This document shows positions 18,473-27,088 of a stretch of DNA of 64,000 bases, piece after piece. Origin of the DNA: Micromonospora sp. MP36 (GTDB taxonomy: Bacteria > Actinomycetota > Actinomycetes > Mycobacteriales > Micromonosporaceae). A program made the position numbers and the translations under genes. Every line of letters begins with the position of its first letter. Position 1 is the stretch's first letter. Below the pieces are notes generated by a model. The model worked only from the letters and a program-made list of their open reading frames with translations. It had not been told where the DNA came from and made no database searches. The DNA lies in assembly GCF_008119785.1 (NCBI RefSeq), contig NZ_VSFA01000016.1, forward strand, positions 42,619-106,618, in the 5' to 3' direction.

Positions 18473-18976
18473 TCAGCAGCCGCAGGTGTAGTAGAGGATG
18501 TCCCAGTGGTTGCCCTCGTCGGTGTAGAGGTTGCCCGACGGAGCCCGCCACTGGTAACCCCAGCCGGATATGTAGCCCACGTATGTGTAGGCCCGGGAGA
18601 TGTAGTTGTAGACGCAGGTCGTCTTGGCGATGTCGACCTTGTAGCCGTTCCAGTGGCTGTAGGTACCGCCGGCGTGCCCGGTCTCGGTGCCGCCGGTGAT
18701 GGTGATGGCGCAGCCGCTGGCCCGCTTGAAGGTGATGATGCCGTCGATCGTGGCCTGCCGGATGCCCTCGAACGAGGTGCACGTCGGGTTGTTGCGGTCG
18801 CTGCAGTTGCCGCTGGAGACCCAGCTGATGCCGGCGGCGCGCAGTTGCGAGGTGGCGCTGGCGTGACTGATCGCGAAGGCGGGGGTGCTGAAGCCGAGCG
18901 CGGTGACGACCGCCGCCACGCCCGCGAGGAGCAGGGTGAGCATGCGGCGGCGCACTACACGACGGGTCGTTGACAT
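18473..18976 (-). CDS. Secreted M15-like zinc peptidase (putative peptidoglycan peptidase)
   Basis: A 167-residue protein from ATG 18976 (AGGAGA upstream). It has a twin-Arg-containing, Sec-like signal peptide ending near AFA (1-35). The mature part has the M15 pattern of zinc ligands: SHWNGYKVD (His108, Asp115; compare S-x-H-x-x-G-x-x-x-D) and EGNHWD (Glu154, His157). M15 enzymes are D-Ala-D-Ala carboxypeptidases or L-Ala-D-Glu endopeptidases that cut peptidoglycan. Six Cys residues, including CGC at the very end, suggest disulfides. The small size resembles actinobacterial or phage lysins. The assignment is motif-based and no neighbour supports it. Confidence 0.65.
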   Translation of the reverse strand: MSTTRRVVRRRMLTLLLAGVAAVVTALGFSTPAFAISHASATSQLRAAGISWVSSGNCSDRNNPTCTSFEGIRQATIDGIITFKRASGCAITITGGTETGHAGGTYSHWNGYKVDIAKTTCVYNYISRAYTYVGYISGWGYQWRAPSGNLYTDEGNHWDILYYTCGC

Positions 18977-19167
18977 GGCATCTCCTGATTCGCAGTAGCG
19001 GTAGATGTTTGCGAAGCGGAGGCCGGCCCGGGAACTTTCTACCATGCATTGACGTTCATGAATAGATGGCAAGCCGTCGGGCTGGTCGCGTGAGGTTGCC
19101 CGACGCGGCTTGACCAGCGGAAACGCGCCGTGGAACCCGCCCGGAGCCGCGCGAGCGGTCCTCGACC

Positions 19168-19189
19168 GGATCTCGAGCGGATCTCGAGC
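19168..19189. repeat. Tandem 11-bp direct repeat
   Basis: GGATCTCGAGC occurs twice head to tail (19168-19178, 19179-19189). Each copy contains the palindrome CTCGAG. It is a possible operator for the sugar ABC operon. Confidence 0.5.
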
Positions 19190-19201
19190 GAGGTTCAGGA
19201 C

Positions 19202-19227
19202 GCTCGACGCCGCAAGCGGCGTCGAGC
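19202..19227. repeat. 12-bp inverted repeat
   Basis: Arms GCTCGACGCCGC (19202-19213) and its exact complement (19216-19227) with a 2-base centre. It lies 120 bp before the sugar-binding protein gene. It is too far from any stop on the plus strand to be an obvious terminator; it could be an operator or cruciform. Confidence 0.5.
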
Positions 19228-19348
19228 CACCGGCGCCGACGGCCGCCTGCGTGACCGCGCGCCCCAATCGTGACGCGGACAGCGGGCGCATCAGGTGCCC
19301 GGCGGGCTGTGCGGAGTCGAGGTACCGAGTGACTGAGAAGGAGTACCC

Positions 19349-20632
19349 ATGAACCCGTGGCTGCGGCGGATGGTCCCGCTGGCCGTGCTCGCGCTCGCCA
19401 CCACCGCCTGCTCCACCGGCGGCTCGTCCTCCGACGAGAACGACCTCAAGGGCAAGACCGTCAACGTGATCGGCACCTGGGGCGGCGACGAACAGGCGGC
19501 GTTCCTGAAGATGGTCGAACCCTGGGAGAAGCAGACCGGGGCCAAGGTGAAGTACACCGGCACCCGCGACATCAACACCGTCCTGACCACCGGTGTCGCC
19601 TCCGGCGTGCTGCCGGACGTGGCCGGACTGCCCGGCCCCGGACAGATGGCCGAGTACGCCAAGGCGGGCAAGCTGCTGCCACTGGACGACGTACTGGACA
19701 TCAAGACGTACGAGAGTGAGACCGCCCCGGCGCTGGTCGAGCTGGGCAAGGTCGACGGCAAGGTGCACGGCGTCTTCATCAAGGCCGCCGTCAAGGGCCT
19801 CATATGGTACGACCCGAAGGTCAACGACTACGGGGCGAACCCGCCCAAGACGTGGAACGACCTGATGACCCAGGCGAAGGCGAACCAGAGCAAGGCGAAG
19901 GCGATCTGGTGCGTCGGCCTGGAGTCCGGCGCGGCGTCCGGTTGGCCGGGCACCGACTGGATCGAGGACCTGGTGCTGCGGACCGCCGGCCCGGATGTCT
20001 ACAGCCAGTGGTATCAGGGCAAGGTCAAGTGGTCCGACCCGGCCATCAGGAAGGCGTTCGAGATCTACGCCAACGACGTCGTCGCCAACACCTACGGCGG
20101 CGGCAAGGCCGCCGTGGCGACGAACTTCGAGGCCGGTGGCGACCCGCTGTTCGCGACCCCGCCCGGCTGCCAGCTCCACCACCAGGGGAGCTTCATCACC
20201 GGGCTGGGGAAGTTCAAGCAGGCCAAGGCGGGCACCGACTACAACTTCCTGCCGTTCCCGGACATCGAGGCCCAGTACGCGGGCGCGGTCGAGGGCGCGG
20301 GCGACCTGTTCGGCATGTTCAAGGACACGCCGGCCGCCAAGTCGCTGATGAAGTACCTGGTCACGGCCGAGGCGCAGGACATCTGGGTCAAGGCTGGCGG
20401 GGCCCTGTCGGCGAACAAGAACGCCAAGAGCTACCCGGATGACGTCAGCAAGCGTTCCGCCGAGATCCTGGCCAACGCGAAGTCCTTCGCCTTCGACGCG
20501 TCGGACCTGATGCCGACCGCCATGAACGACGCGTTCTGGAAGGCGATGGTGGCGCTGACCAACGGCACCAAGTCGCTCGACCAGGTCCTCGCCGACCTGG
20601 ATGCGGCGCAGAAGGACGCGTACCAGTCCTAG
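19349..20632 (+). CDS. ABC sugar transporter, substrate-binding lipoprotein (CUT1, AglE-like)
   Basis: A 427-residue extracellular receptor with a lipoprotein signal (MNPWLRRMVPLAVLALATTAC, Cys21) and a type-1 solute-binding fold (VNVIGTWGGDEQAAFLKMVEPW at 38-60; VLPDVAGLPGPGQMAEYAKAG; TWNDLMTQAKANQ). It belongs to the family that binds oligosaccharides or alpha-glucosides. It is the first gene of a three-gene operon with two permeases; no ATPase is encoded, as is usual in actinomycetes where a shared MsiK-type ATPase serves several CUT1 systems. The start is ATG 19349 after AAGGAG. The substrate cannot be told from sequence. Confidence 0.88.
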   Translation: MNPWLRRMVPLAVLALATTACSTGGSSSDENDLKGKTVNVIGTWGGDEQAAFLKMVEPWEKQTGAKVKYTGTRDINTVLTTGVASGVLPDVAGLPGPGQMAEYAKAGKLLPLDDVLDIKTYESETAPALVELGKVDGKVHGVFIKAAVKGLIWYDPKVNDYGANPPKTWNDLMTQAKANQSKAKAIWCVGLESGAASGWPGTDWIEDLVLRTAGPDVYSQWYQGKVKWSDPAIRKAFEIYANDVVANTYGGGKAAVATNFEAGGDPLFATPPGCQLHHQGSFITGLGKFKQAKAGTDYNFLPFPDIEAQYAGAVEGAGDLFGMFKDTPAAKSLMKYLVTAEAQDIWVKAGGALSANKNAKSYPDDVSKRSAEILANAKSFAFDASDLMPTAMNDAFWKAMVALTNGTKSLDQVLADLDAAQKDAYQS

Positions 20633-20698
20633 TCCGTGCGGGGGAGCGGCGTGGCCGCTCCCCCGCCTCATCCCGTGGTGCGATTCCCGGAGGCAACA

Positions 20699-21688
20699 GT
20701 GGATTCACGCCTGGCCACCGCACTCCAGGTAGTTGTCGGCATTCCGGCCATCCTGGTCCTGTACGTCTGGGGAACCGAGCGCGTGCTCGCCGTCGCCGCA
20801 CGCGACAACCAGTGGCAGCGGCGCATCCGACCGTGGCTCTGGATCGGGCCGGCGCTCGGGTTCCTCGCCTTCTTCCTGATCTATCCGACGATCCGGACGA
20901 TCATCCGGAGCTTCTATGGCAAGAATGAACTCACCCCGACGTTCGTCGGGCTGGACAACTACAAGTGGTTCTTCACCAACAGCGACGCCATCGGCACGCT
21001 TCTCAACAACGTCCTGTGGCTGCTGTTCTTCGCCGGCTTCACGGTCGGGATGGGCCTGGTCATCGCCGTGCTCGTGGACCGGGTCCGATATGAGGCGCTG
21101 GCCAAGAGCATCATCTTCCTGCCACTGGCCATCAGCATGGTCGCGGCCGGTGTCATCTGGAAGTTCATGTACGACTACAAGCCGGCGGGGAGCGCCCAGA
21201 CCGGCACGCTGAACGCGTTGCTCGGGACGGTCGGGCTGGGGCCTGTCGGCTGGTTGCAATCGCCCGGCTTCCGGCTCAGCACCTTCGCGCTCATCGCCAT
21301 CATGGTGTGGATGTGGACCGGCTTCGCCATGGTCATCATCTCTGCCGCCCTCAAGGGAATCGACCCCGAACTGCTGGAGGCGGCCCGAATCGACGGCGCC
21401 AACGAGTGGCAGGTGTTCCGGCGGGTGACCCTCCCACTACTCGGGCCGACGCTGGCGGTCGTCTCCACCACGATGATCATCACCTCGTTGAAGACATTCG
21501 ACATCGTCTACACGCTGACCAACGGCAACTACGACACCGAGGTCATCGCCAACCTCATGATCAAGGAGATGTTCGTGTTCGGCGACTTCGGCCGGGCCAG
21601 CGCAGTCGCGGTCGTCCTCCTGCTGGCGATCGTCCCGATCATGGCGTTCAACATCCGTAAGTTCCGTGCCCAGGAGTCGATCCGATGA
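20699..21688 (+). CDS. ABC sugar transporter permease (AglF-like)
   Basis: A 329-residue integral membrane protein from GTG 20699 (GGAGG 5 bp upstream). It has an extra N-terminal membrane segment (VVVGIPAILVLYVWG) before the usual six. The cytoplasmic EAA loop reads EAARIDGANEWQVFRRVTLP (about 222-241), which docks the ATPase. Long first-permease proteins of this type are usual in alpha-glucoside systems. It overlaps the next permease start by 4 bp (ATGA at 21685), so the two are translationally coupled. Confidence 0.9.
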   Translation: MDSRLATALQVVVGIPAILVLYVWGTERVLAVAARDNQWQRRIRPWLWIGPALGFLAFFLIYPTIRTIIRSFYGKNELTPTFVGLDNYKWFFTNSDAIGTLLNNVLWLLFFAGFTVGMGLVIAVLVDRVRYEALAKSIIFLPLAISMVAAGVIWKFMYDYKPAGSAQTGTLNALLGTVGLGPVGWLQSPGFRLSTFALIAIMVWMWTGFAMVIISAALKGIDPELLEAARIDGANEWQVFRRVTLPLLGPTLAVVSTTMIITSLKTFDIVYTLTNGNYDTEVIANLMIKEMFVFGDFGRASAVAVVLLLAIVPIMAFNIRKFRAQESIR

Positions 21689-22584
21689 CCGCGGTCGCAA
21701 CGCCCAAGGCGCCCGGCACCCGGGCCACCCCCACCCGCAAGCCCGCCCGCCCCCGCCGCCGCCTCGTGCTGCACCTGGCGGTCGCCGCCCTGATGGTCAT
21801 CTGGGCGGTGCCGACGATCGGGCTGCTGGTCAGCTCGTTCCGTCCGCAGTCGGAGCTGTCCACCTCCGGCTGGTGGACGGCGTTCGCCCCGCCGTACCAG
21901 TTCACGATGGAGAACTACCGGGACGTCTTCCAGCAGAGCGGCATCGGCGAGGCGTTCGTCAACAGCCTGCTCATCGCGATCCCGGCCACCATCATCCCGC
22001 TCTTCGTCGCGGCGTTCGCCGCGTACGCGTTCAGTTGGATGGAGTTCCCCGGCCGCGACGTGCTCTTCGTGGTGATCGTCGGGCTGCTGGTCGTCCCGCT
22101 CCAGACCACCCTCATCCCCGTGTTGAAGCTGTTCGCCGAGTGGGAGCTGACCGGCGAATTCCTTTCCGTCTGGCTGGCCCACACCGGCTACGGCCTGCCG
22201 TTCGCGGTCTACCTGCTACGCAACTTCATGGGCTCCCTGCCGCGGGCCGTGTTCGAGTCGGCCTACATGGACGGCGCCTCCCACGTGACCGCCTTCTTCC
22301 GGATCGCGGTGCCGATGAGCGTGCCGGCCTTCGCCGCGCTGGCGATCTTCCAGTTCCTGTTCGTGTGGAACGACCTGCTCGTCGCGCTGATCTACATCGG
22401 GCTCGCGAACTCGGACAACCTGCCGATGACCGCGGCGATCGCCAACCTGGTCAACTCCCTGGGCGGCGGCTGGTACCTGCTCAGCGCGGCGGCGTTCGTG
22501 TCGATGGCCCTGCCGCTGGCGGTCTTCTTCGGCCTGCAGCGCTACTTCGTACGCGGCATCGTGGGCGGGGCCGTCAAGGGCTGA
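21685..22584 (+). CDS. ABC sugar transporter permease (AglG-like)
   Basis: A 299-residue inner-membrane permease. It has a basic N-terminus, six membrane segments from about residue 30, and an EAA loop (ESAYMDGASHVTAFFRIAVP, about 190-209). It ends in RGIVGGAVKG, a very common C-terminus in this family. It is the partner of the preceding permease. The 3' end overlaps the convergent tandem-HxlR gene by 11 bp. No ATPase follows; the energising subunit must be encoded elsewhere. Confidence 0.9.
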   Translation: MTAVATPKAPGTRATPTRKPARPRRRLVLHLAVAALMVIWAVPTIGLLVSSFRPQSELSTSGWWTAFAPPYQFTMENYRDVFQQSGIGEAFVNSLLIAIPATIIPLFVAAFAAYAFSWMEFPGRDVLFVVIVGLLVVPLQTTLIPVLKLFAEWELTGEFLSVWLAHTGYGLPFAVYLLRNFMGSLPRAVFESAYMDGASHVTAFFRIAVPMSVPAFAALAIFQFLFVWNDLLVALIYIGLANSDNLPMTAAIANLVNSLGGGWYLLSAAAFVSMALPLAVFFGLQRYFVRGIVGGAVKG

Positions 22585-23335
22585 CCGTCGTTCCGCCCGG
22601 GGTCGGCCGGGCCGTTCGCGGGGCAACCTGAGCGGCGTCCCACAGCGGCCGGCCGGACCCGGGCTCAATTGCCTGCCGGGTGTTGACCAACCTGAGCGGC
22701 TCGGGAGGCGTGTCCACCGGCCAGTCGAACGTGACGCCGGTCTGCGCGCTCGTCCACCTACCCCAGGCGTAGAGCTGCCGGAACATTGGCACCGAGGCGC
22801 TCCCGGCCGCCGTCAGCGCGTACGCGGCCTGCGGGGCGGGCAGCCGCCTCACCAAGCCGAGGCCGTCCAGTTCCCGCAGCTCCCGGGCGAGCACCTGATT
22901 GCTGATCGGGGGAAGCAGCCGGCGGAGTTCGGTGAAGCGCCGCGGGCCGTCGAACAGCTGGTGCACGATCCACACCTTCCAGCGCCCGCCGAGGCTGCTG
23001 AGCCAGTCGACCTCGCACCCCACCTGCCCGCCGAACCACTCACCCCAGTCGTGCAGCTGTCGCAGGATCGGCTCGGACTCCCGCCCGAGCCGGGTGAGCG
23101 AATACTCGACCCGCGGTGGCACGTCGAGCGACACCTTCCGGCGTACGGCGCCCCCGCGCTCCAGCTCCCGTAGCTGGGTGACGAGCGTCTGGCGGTTCGC
23201 CTCCGGCATGAGGCGGCGCAGTTCCGAAAACCTCCGGGCGCCGTCGAGCAGGTGGTACATGCTCCAGAACATCCACTTGCCCCCGACCCCGGTGCCGCCC
23301 AGCGGGCACACCCGGAACCTGGCCACCCGTGGCAT
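22574..23335 (-). CDS. Tandem HxlR-type transcriptional regulator (two fused domains)
   Basis: A 253-residue protein with two complete HxlR winged-helix domains in series. Domain 1 (about 5-100) reads VCPLGGTGVGGKWMFWSMY, then DGARRFSELRRLMPEANRQ. Domain 2 (about 105-205) reads GCEVDWLSSLGGRWKVWIV, then DGPRRFTELRRLLPPISNQ. HxlR proteins normally have one domain of about 110 residues and act as dimers; here a dimer is built into one chain. Both domains keep the N-terminal Cys (Cys10 and Cys107) that senses aldehydes or disulfide stress in HypR/HxlR proteins. It is divergent from an alpha/beta hydrolase 119 bp away, its likely target. ATG 23335. Confidence 0.82.
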   Translation of the reverse strand: MPRVARFRVCPLGGTGVGGKWMFWSMYHLLDGARRFSELRRLMPEANRQTLVTQLRELERGGAVRRKVSLDVPPRVEYSLTRLGRESEPILRQLHDWGEWFGGQVGCEVDWLSSLGGRWKVWIVHQLFDGPRRFTELRRLLPPISNQVLARELRELDGLGLVRRLPAPQAAYALTAAGSASVPMFRQLYAWGRWTSAQTGVTFDWPVDTPPEPLRLVNTRQAIEPGSGRPLWDAAQVAPRTARPTPGGTTVSP

Positions 23336-23454
23336 TCAACGCCACCCCCTCGCCCGGTCACATAGCTTTGCTCTCTTCTCCGGCCTCATGTTCCTGAATA
23401 GCTTCGGATCGTACCGGCGGTCTTTTGTCGCTGGTTCCGCAGAACGGGGGAGTC

Positions 23455-24504
23455 ATGGCGGAGGACGTGCCCGCGCCGCACTGGCGGCGCCGCTTTCGGA
23501 AGGCGGTCTTCGTCGCGCTGGCCGCGCTGATCGGTATTCCGGCGTTGTCGGCGATCGGCTTGGCGGTGTGGGACGGCGGGGCGAATCTCGACCCGCGGCG
23601 GACGCTGGTGCCGGGCGTCGCCATCGACCTGCGGACCGTCGAGACCACCCGGGGACCGATCGAGTACGACCTGTACGGCACCACGGGCCCGGTCGTGCTC
23701 TCGGTCCATGCCGGACTCGGCGGTGCCGACCAGGGCCGGCTGTTCGCGAGCTGGCTGCAGGACGACGGGTTCCGGATTCTCAGTCCGTCGCGTCCCGGCT
23801 ACCTCGGCACCCCGATCAGCAGCGGGCGGACCCTCGATGAGCAGGCCGATCTGCTGGCTGCCCTGCTCGACGAGCTCGGCATCGACCGGGTGGGCGTGTT
23901 CGCGGTATCGGCCGGCGGTCCGGTCGGCTACACCTTCGCGGCGCGCCACCCCCACCGGGTGTGGGGCCTGGTCTCGATCAGCGGGGTCAGCCTGCCCGAC
24001 CCTGACGCCGAGACCAGCTCCCCGCTGCGTGCCACCTTCATGAACGCGATCGGCCAGAAGGTGGCAAAATTGACCGCCTCCGCCTCGCTGGAGTCGATCG
24101 TCTCCGGCACTCTCGACGAGACCAGCACGTTCACGGCCGAACAAAAAGCCGAACGCGTCGACTACATCGTGCGCACGAAAGAGGTGCGCCGTTTCTTCTC
24201 GGCCATGTTCGACGCGACCTTTCCGTACGAGAAGCGAATGTCGGGCACCGACAACGACGCGTGGCAGACCCGCACGATGGACATTCCGTTCGGCCGGATC
24301 GCCGCGCCGACGCTGATCGTCCATGGGACCCGGGACGGGGACGTGCCGTTCGTGAACGGAGAGAACGCCGCCGCGCACATTCGGGGCGCGCAGCGCCAGT
24401 GGCTGCCGGACGAGGACCATCTCGCCTTCTGGCTGAGCCCGCGGGCCGGCGACGCCCAACGCGGCGTCCGCGCGTTTCTGCACGAGCACGCCGCCCGGGA
24501 CTGA
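23455..24504 (+). CDS. Membrane-anchored alpha/beta hydrolase
   Basis: A 349-residue protein from ATG 23455. It has a basic N-terminus followed by one membrane segment (AVFVALAALIGIPALSAIGLAVW, about 17-39), so the catalytic domain is probably outside. Seen: oxyanion region SVHAGLGGADQGRLF, nucleophile elbow VFAVSAGGPVG (Ser about 155), acid HGTRDGDVPF and catalytic His in DEDHLAFW. The fold is that of alpha/beta hydrolases such as esterases or epoxide hydrolases; substrate unknown. It faces the tandem-HxlR regulator, and ATAGCTT occurs twice (23362 and 23398) in the shared spacer. A strong terminator follows. Confidence 0.82.
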   Translation: MAEDVPAPHWRRRFRKAVFVALAALIGIPALSAIGLAVWDGGANLDPRRTLVPGVAIDLRTVETTRGPIEYDLYGTTGPVVLSVHAGLGGADQGRLFASWLQDDGFRILSPSRPGYLGTPISSGRTLDEQADLLAALLDELGIDRVGVFAVSAGGPVGYTFAARHPHRVWGLVSISGVSLPDPDAETSSPLRATFMNAIGQKVAKLTASASLESIVSGTLDETSTFTAEQKAERVDYIVRTKEVRRFFSAMFDATFPYEKRMSGTDNDAWQTRTMDIPFGRIAAPTLIVHGTRDGDVPFVNGENAAAHIRGAQRQWLPDEDHLAFWLSPRAGDAQRGVRAFLHEHAARD

Positions 24505-24537
24505 GACGACCAGTCTCGGTCAGGCGAAAAGCGGTGG

Positions 24538-24568
24538 CCGGGGCCGGGCGGGACGCGCCCGGCCCCGG
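24538..24568. terminator. Bidirectional terminator
   Basis: Perfect 13-bp G/C arms (24538-24550 and 24556-24568), loop GGACG, between the convergent hydrolase and DUF4173 genes. Preceded by GCGAAAAGC, which reads as a short U-rich tail on the minus strand. Confidence 0.8.
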
Positions 24569-24571
24569 ACG

Positions 24572-26887
24572 TCAGCGGGTGCCGCGCGTCTTGGGCAGGT
24601 CGAACTGGTCGGCCTTGCGGCAGTCCTGCTGCCCGCCGATCGCGTTCGGGCCCAGCCGGTCGAGCTCCTGCCGGGCCCGGTACCGGCCCAGGTTCCACGC
24701 GTACCACGGGTCGGCATCGGCCAGGTCGTCGGCGACCCAGCTCAGCGTGCAGCGGCGTACCGGATCGGGGAGCTTGGCCAGCGCGGGGGTGGCGTCCGCG
24801 GAGAGCGCCCGCAGGTACCACGCGTCGATCTTGCCGGTCTGCTCGTACCGGAGGATGTTGCGCCGCGCGGCGTAGTCCTCGGGGTTGAGCACCGCCAGGC
24901 CGAGCAGCATCGCCACGGCCAGCGCCACGGTCGTGCCGGGGATCCAGCGACCCTCCCACCGGACGCCCGCCGCCAGGATCATCAGGAAGACCGCCCCGAG
25001 CAGCAGCTCGAACGCCATCACGAAGATCCGCTCGCCGGTGAAGCTGTAGACCTTCTGGTACGTCCACATCCGGGACAGCGCGGACACCACGATCACCACG
25101 CTCAGCGCGCTGAGCAGGCCCAGCAGGACCCGCAGCGCGGTCCGTTCGACCGGACGCTCCCGGCTGGCCCAACGGCTCACCCCGCCCAGCACGGCCAGGG
25201 TCAGCAGGGTGACGAAGAGCAGCTGCCAGAAGCCGCTGCGGGCGTATTCGGAATAGCTCAGCCCGGCGACCTTCTGCACGTGCCGCTGCCCGCCGAAGAG
25301 CACGGTGAACTGCACCACGACGAAACCGGCGAAGAGCAGCGTCAGCGCCGCGATGGCGGGGGCCCACTCCAGCAGCCCGAGCCGGCGGCTGCTCGGCTTG
25401 TCCACGGTGGACAGGTCGGGCGGGGCGGTCAGGGTGTAGACCGCCGCGACCGCGATCAGCCCGCCGACGGCGGCCAGGAAGATCCCGCGGAACATCGCAC
25501 CGACGTCGGTCTCCGGGACGGTCGCGCCGATGAGCTCGGAGAACGCCGCGTCGGCCGAGGCGAGCAGGCTGCCGAACACCAGCAGCACCAGCACCGTGGC
25601 GACCACCGACCCGGCGACCTTGCGGACCAGCCCGGCGTCCGGGGAGGCGGTGATGTGCCGGCGTACCCAGGGCAGGCCGCGGAACGCCGCGAACGGCGCG
25701 GCGAGCAGGCCGAACAGTATCGACCGGATCATCCGGCCGCCGACGATGGCCAGGGTCGCGCAACCCAGCGCGCCGAGGACGCAGAACGTCACCAGCCACC
25801 AGGCGTTGCGGAAGGCGAGCACGGCGAGCAGGACCAGGGCGGCCGCCGCCCAGCCGCCGCGGATCAGCCGCTCGGTGCGGGGCAGGTCGGCCGTACGCCG
25901 CCGCACCGCCAGCAGCACCCCCACGGTCAGCGTGAGCCAGCCGAGGAACCAGCCGATGCCGACCCGGTTCAGCGGTACGAAGAACGCGGTGCCGAGCGCG
26001 CCGGCCAGGACCGCGAGTGGAACGGCTCGCCCGGTGGCCGGCTTCGGCCCGGGCCAGCGCGCGCCGAGGAACGACGTCCGGGGCACGGGCGGGCGCGGCG
26101 CCCAGCCGCCCCCGGGGTGCAGCACGGGCTGCGTCACCGCGTATGGCGGCGGGTAGCCCGGGGGCGGATAGGCCGCGGGCGGGGTTGCCGGCGCGGCGGA
26201 GGCCTGCGGTGCGGTGGGCGGGGCGAAGGCCTGCGGGGCGGTGGGCGGGGTGATGCTGCTCGGCGACGGCGTCGGGCCAGGGGTGCCTTCGGTCGATGGT
26301 CCGGCGGTCGCGCTCTCGTCGGCCGCGGTTCCTCCGGCCGCGCTCCGGCCGGTCGCCGCCTCCCCGGTCGCCGTCGCGCCGGTGGCCGATTCGGCCGGAG
26401 TCGGGCCTGCGGGCGGGGTGTCGGCGCTGCTCACGTCGGTTGACGTGGGCGCAGCAGGGACAGCTTCGGCCGAGGCGGTCGGGTTCGAGGCCGGTGCGGT
26501 GCCGGTCGATGTCGGTGTGGTTCCGGTGCCGGCCGGGGCCGGAATGCCCCCCGCGCCCTCGACGGCCGGCGGGGTTGCCTGGGCGGGCACGCCCGGCGCG
26601 GGCACCATGACCCGGGGGGCCGCCGGCTGCGCGGGGACCGGCTGGCCCTCGCCCGGCGAGACCAGCGGTACGAACAGCGCGTACCCGCGGGTGCCTGCCG
26701 GCACAGTCACCGGGATCGCCCAGGCCGGCTGGCCCTCCTGACCGGGCCACACCATGCCGGGCGGCGCCCCGTCGACCGTGGGCATGACGAGCAGGTGCGG
26801 CGTGACGTCGGCCGGGACGTCACCACCGCTCGGTCCGGCCGCCGGGGCGGTCCGGGGGGAATCTGGCGCCGATGGCGGCTCGGGCAC
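24572..26887 (-). CDS. DUF4173-type polytopic membrane protein with low-complexity N-terminus
   Basis: A 771-residue protein from GTG 26887 (AAGGAG 7 bp upstream). Residues 1-230 are Pro/Ala/Thr/Ser-rich and probably cytoplasmic and disordered, with a recognisable WAIPVTVPAGTRGYALFVP-like patch near 60. From about residue 250 there are roughly 13 membrane segments, with conserved loops such as FSELIGATVPE, SYSEYARSGFWQLLFV and the C-terminal DPWYAWNLGRYRARQELD. This matches DUF4173 (DUF4153-like) proteins of unknown function. It ends 4 bp from a shared terminator. Codon usage is like its neighbours. Family call is moderately secure; function unknown. Confidence 0.8.
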   Translation of the reverse strand: MPEPPSAPDSPRTAPAAGPSGGDVPADVTPHLLVMPTVDGAPPGMVWPGQEGQPAWAIPVTVPAGTRGYALFVPLVSPGEGQPVPAQPAAPRVMVPAPGVPAQATPPAVEGAGGIPAPAGTGTTPTSTGTAPASNPTASAEAVPAAPTSTDVSSADTPPAGPTPAESATGATATGEAATGRSAAGGTAADESATAGPSTEGTPGPTPSPSSITPPTAPQAFAPPTAPQASAAPATPPAAYPPPGYPPPYAVTQPVLHPGGGWAPRPPVPRTSFLGARWPGPKPATGRAVPLAVLAGALGTAFFVPLNRVGIGWFLGWLTLTVGVLLAVRRRTADLPRTERLIRGGWAAAALVLLAVLAFRNAWWLVTFCVLGALGCATLAIVGGRMIRSILFGLLAAPFAAFRGLPWVRRHITASPDAGLVRKVAGSVVATVLVLLVFGSLLASADAAFSELIGATVPETDVGAMFRGIFLAAVGGLIAVAAVYTLTAPPDLSTVDKPSSRRLGLLEWAPAIAALTLLFAGFVVVQFTVLFGGQRHVQKVAGLSYSEYARSGFWQLLFVTLLTLAVLGGVSRWASRERPVERTALRVLLGLLSALSVVIVVSALSRMWTYQKVYSFTGERIFVMAFELLLGAVFLMILAAGVRWEGRWIPGTTVALAVAMLLGLAVLNPEDYAARRNILRYEQTGKIDAWYLRALSADATPALAKLPDPVRRCTLSWVADDLADADPWYAWNLGRYRARQELDRLGPNAIGGQQDCRKADQFDLPKTRGTR

Positions 26888-27028
26888 GGCACACTCCTTG
26901 ATCGATCGGTCCCGACACTGTAGGGCCCGGCCCCGGTTTGCGCCGCCCTGCGCCGCCGTGCCGGCCCGTTCGGTCAGCGGAGCCGGGCCGCCCCGGTGAC
27001 CCGCCGGTTGCCGCCCGCGGACTGCCTC

Positions 27029-27067
27029 CTGACCGGTACCCGGATGGGATGTACAGTTTTCAGTACA
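27029..27067 (+). promoter_or_regulatory. Promoter and operator of the yefM-yoeB module
   Basis: -35 CTGACC (27029-27034), 17-bp spacer, -10 TACAGT (27052-27057). TGTACA (27050-27055) and AGTACA (27062-27067) form an imperfect dyad over the -10. TGTACA is the known core of the E. coli yefM-yoeB operator, so autorepression by the antitoxin complex is likely. Confidence 0.65.
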
Positions 27068-27088
27068 GGTCGCGTCGAGGAGGTGCCC

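Larger units (their letters stand above)
18977..19348. other. 372-bp divergent intergenic region
   Basis: Lies between the M15-like gene (minus) and the sugar-binding lipoprotein gene (plus). It contains a tandem 11-bp repeat and a hairpin, listed separately, and the Shine-Dalgarno AAGGAG (19339-19344) of the plus gene. No clear promoter pair was found. Confidence 0.5.

Noticed and set aside
19349..22584. Assigning the CUT1 importer to alpha-glucosides
   Set aside because: The AglEFG resemblance is at family level only; no glucosidase or regulator is adjacent.
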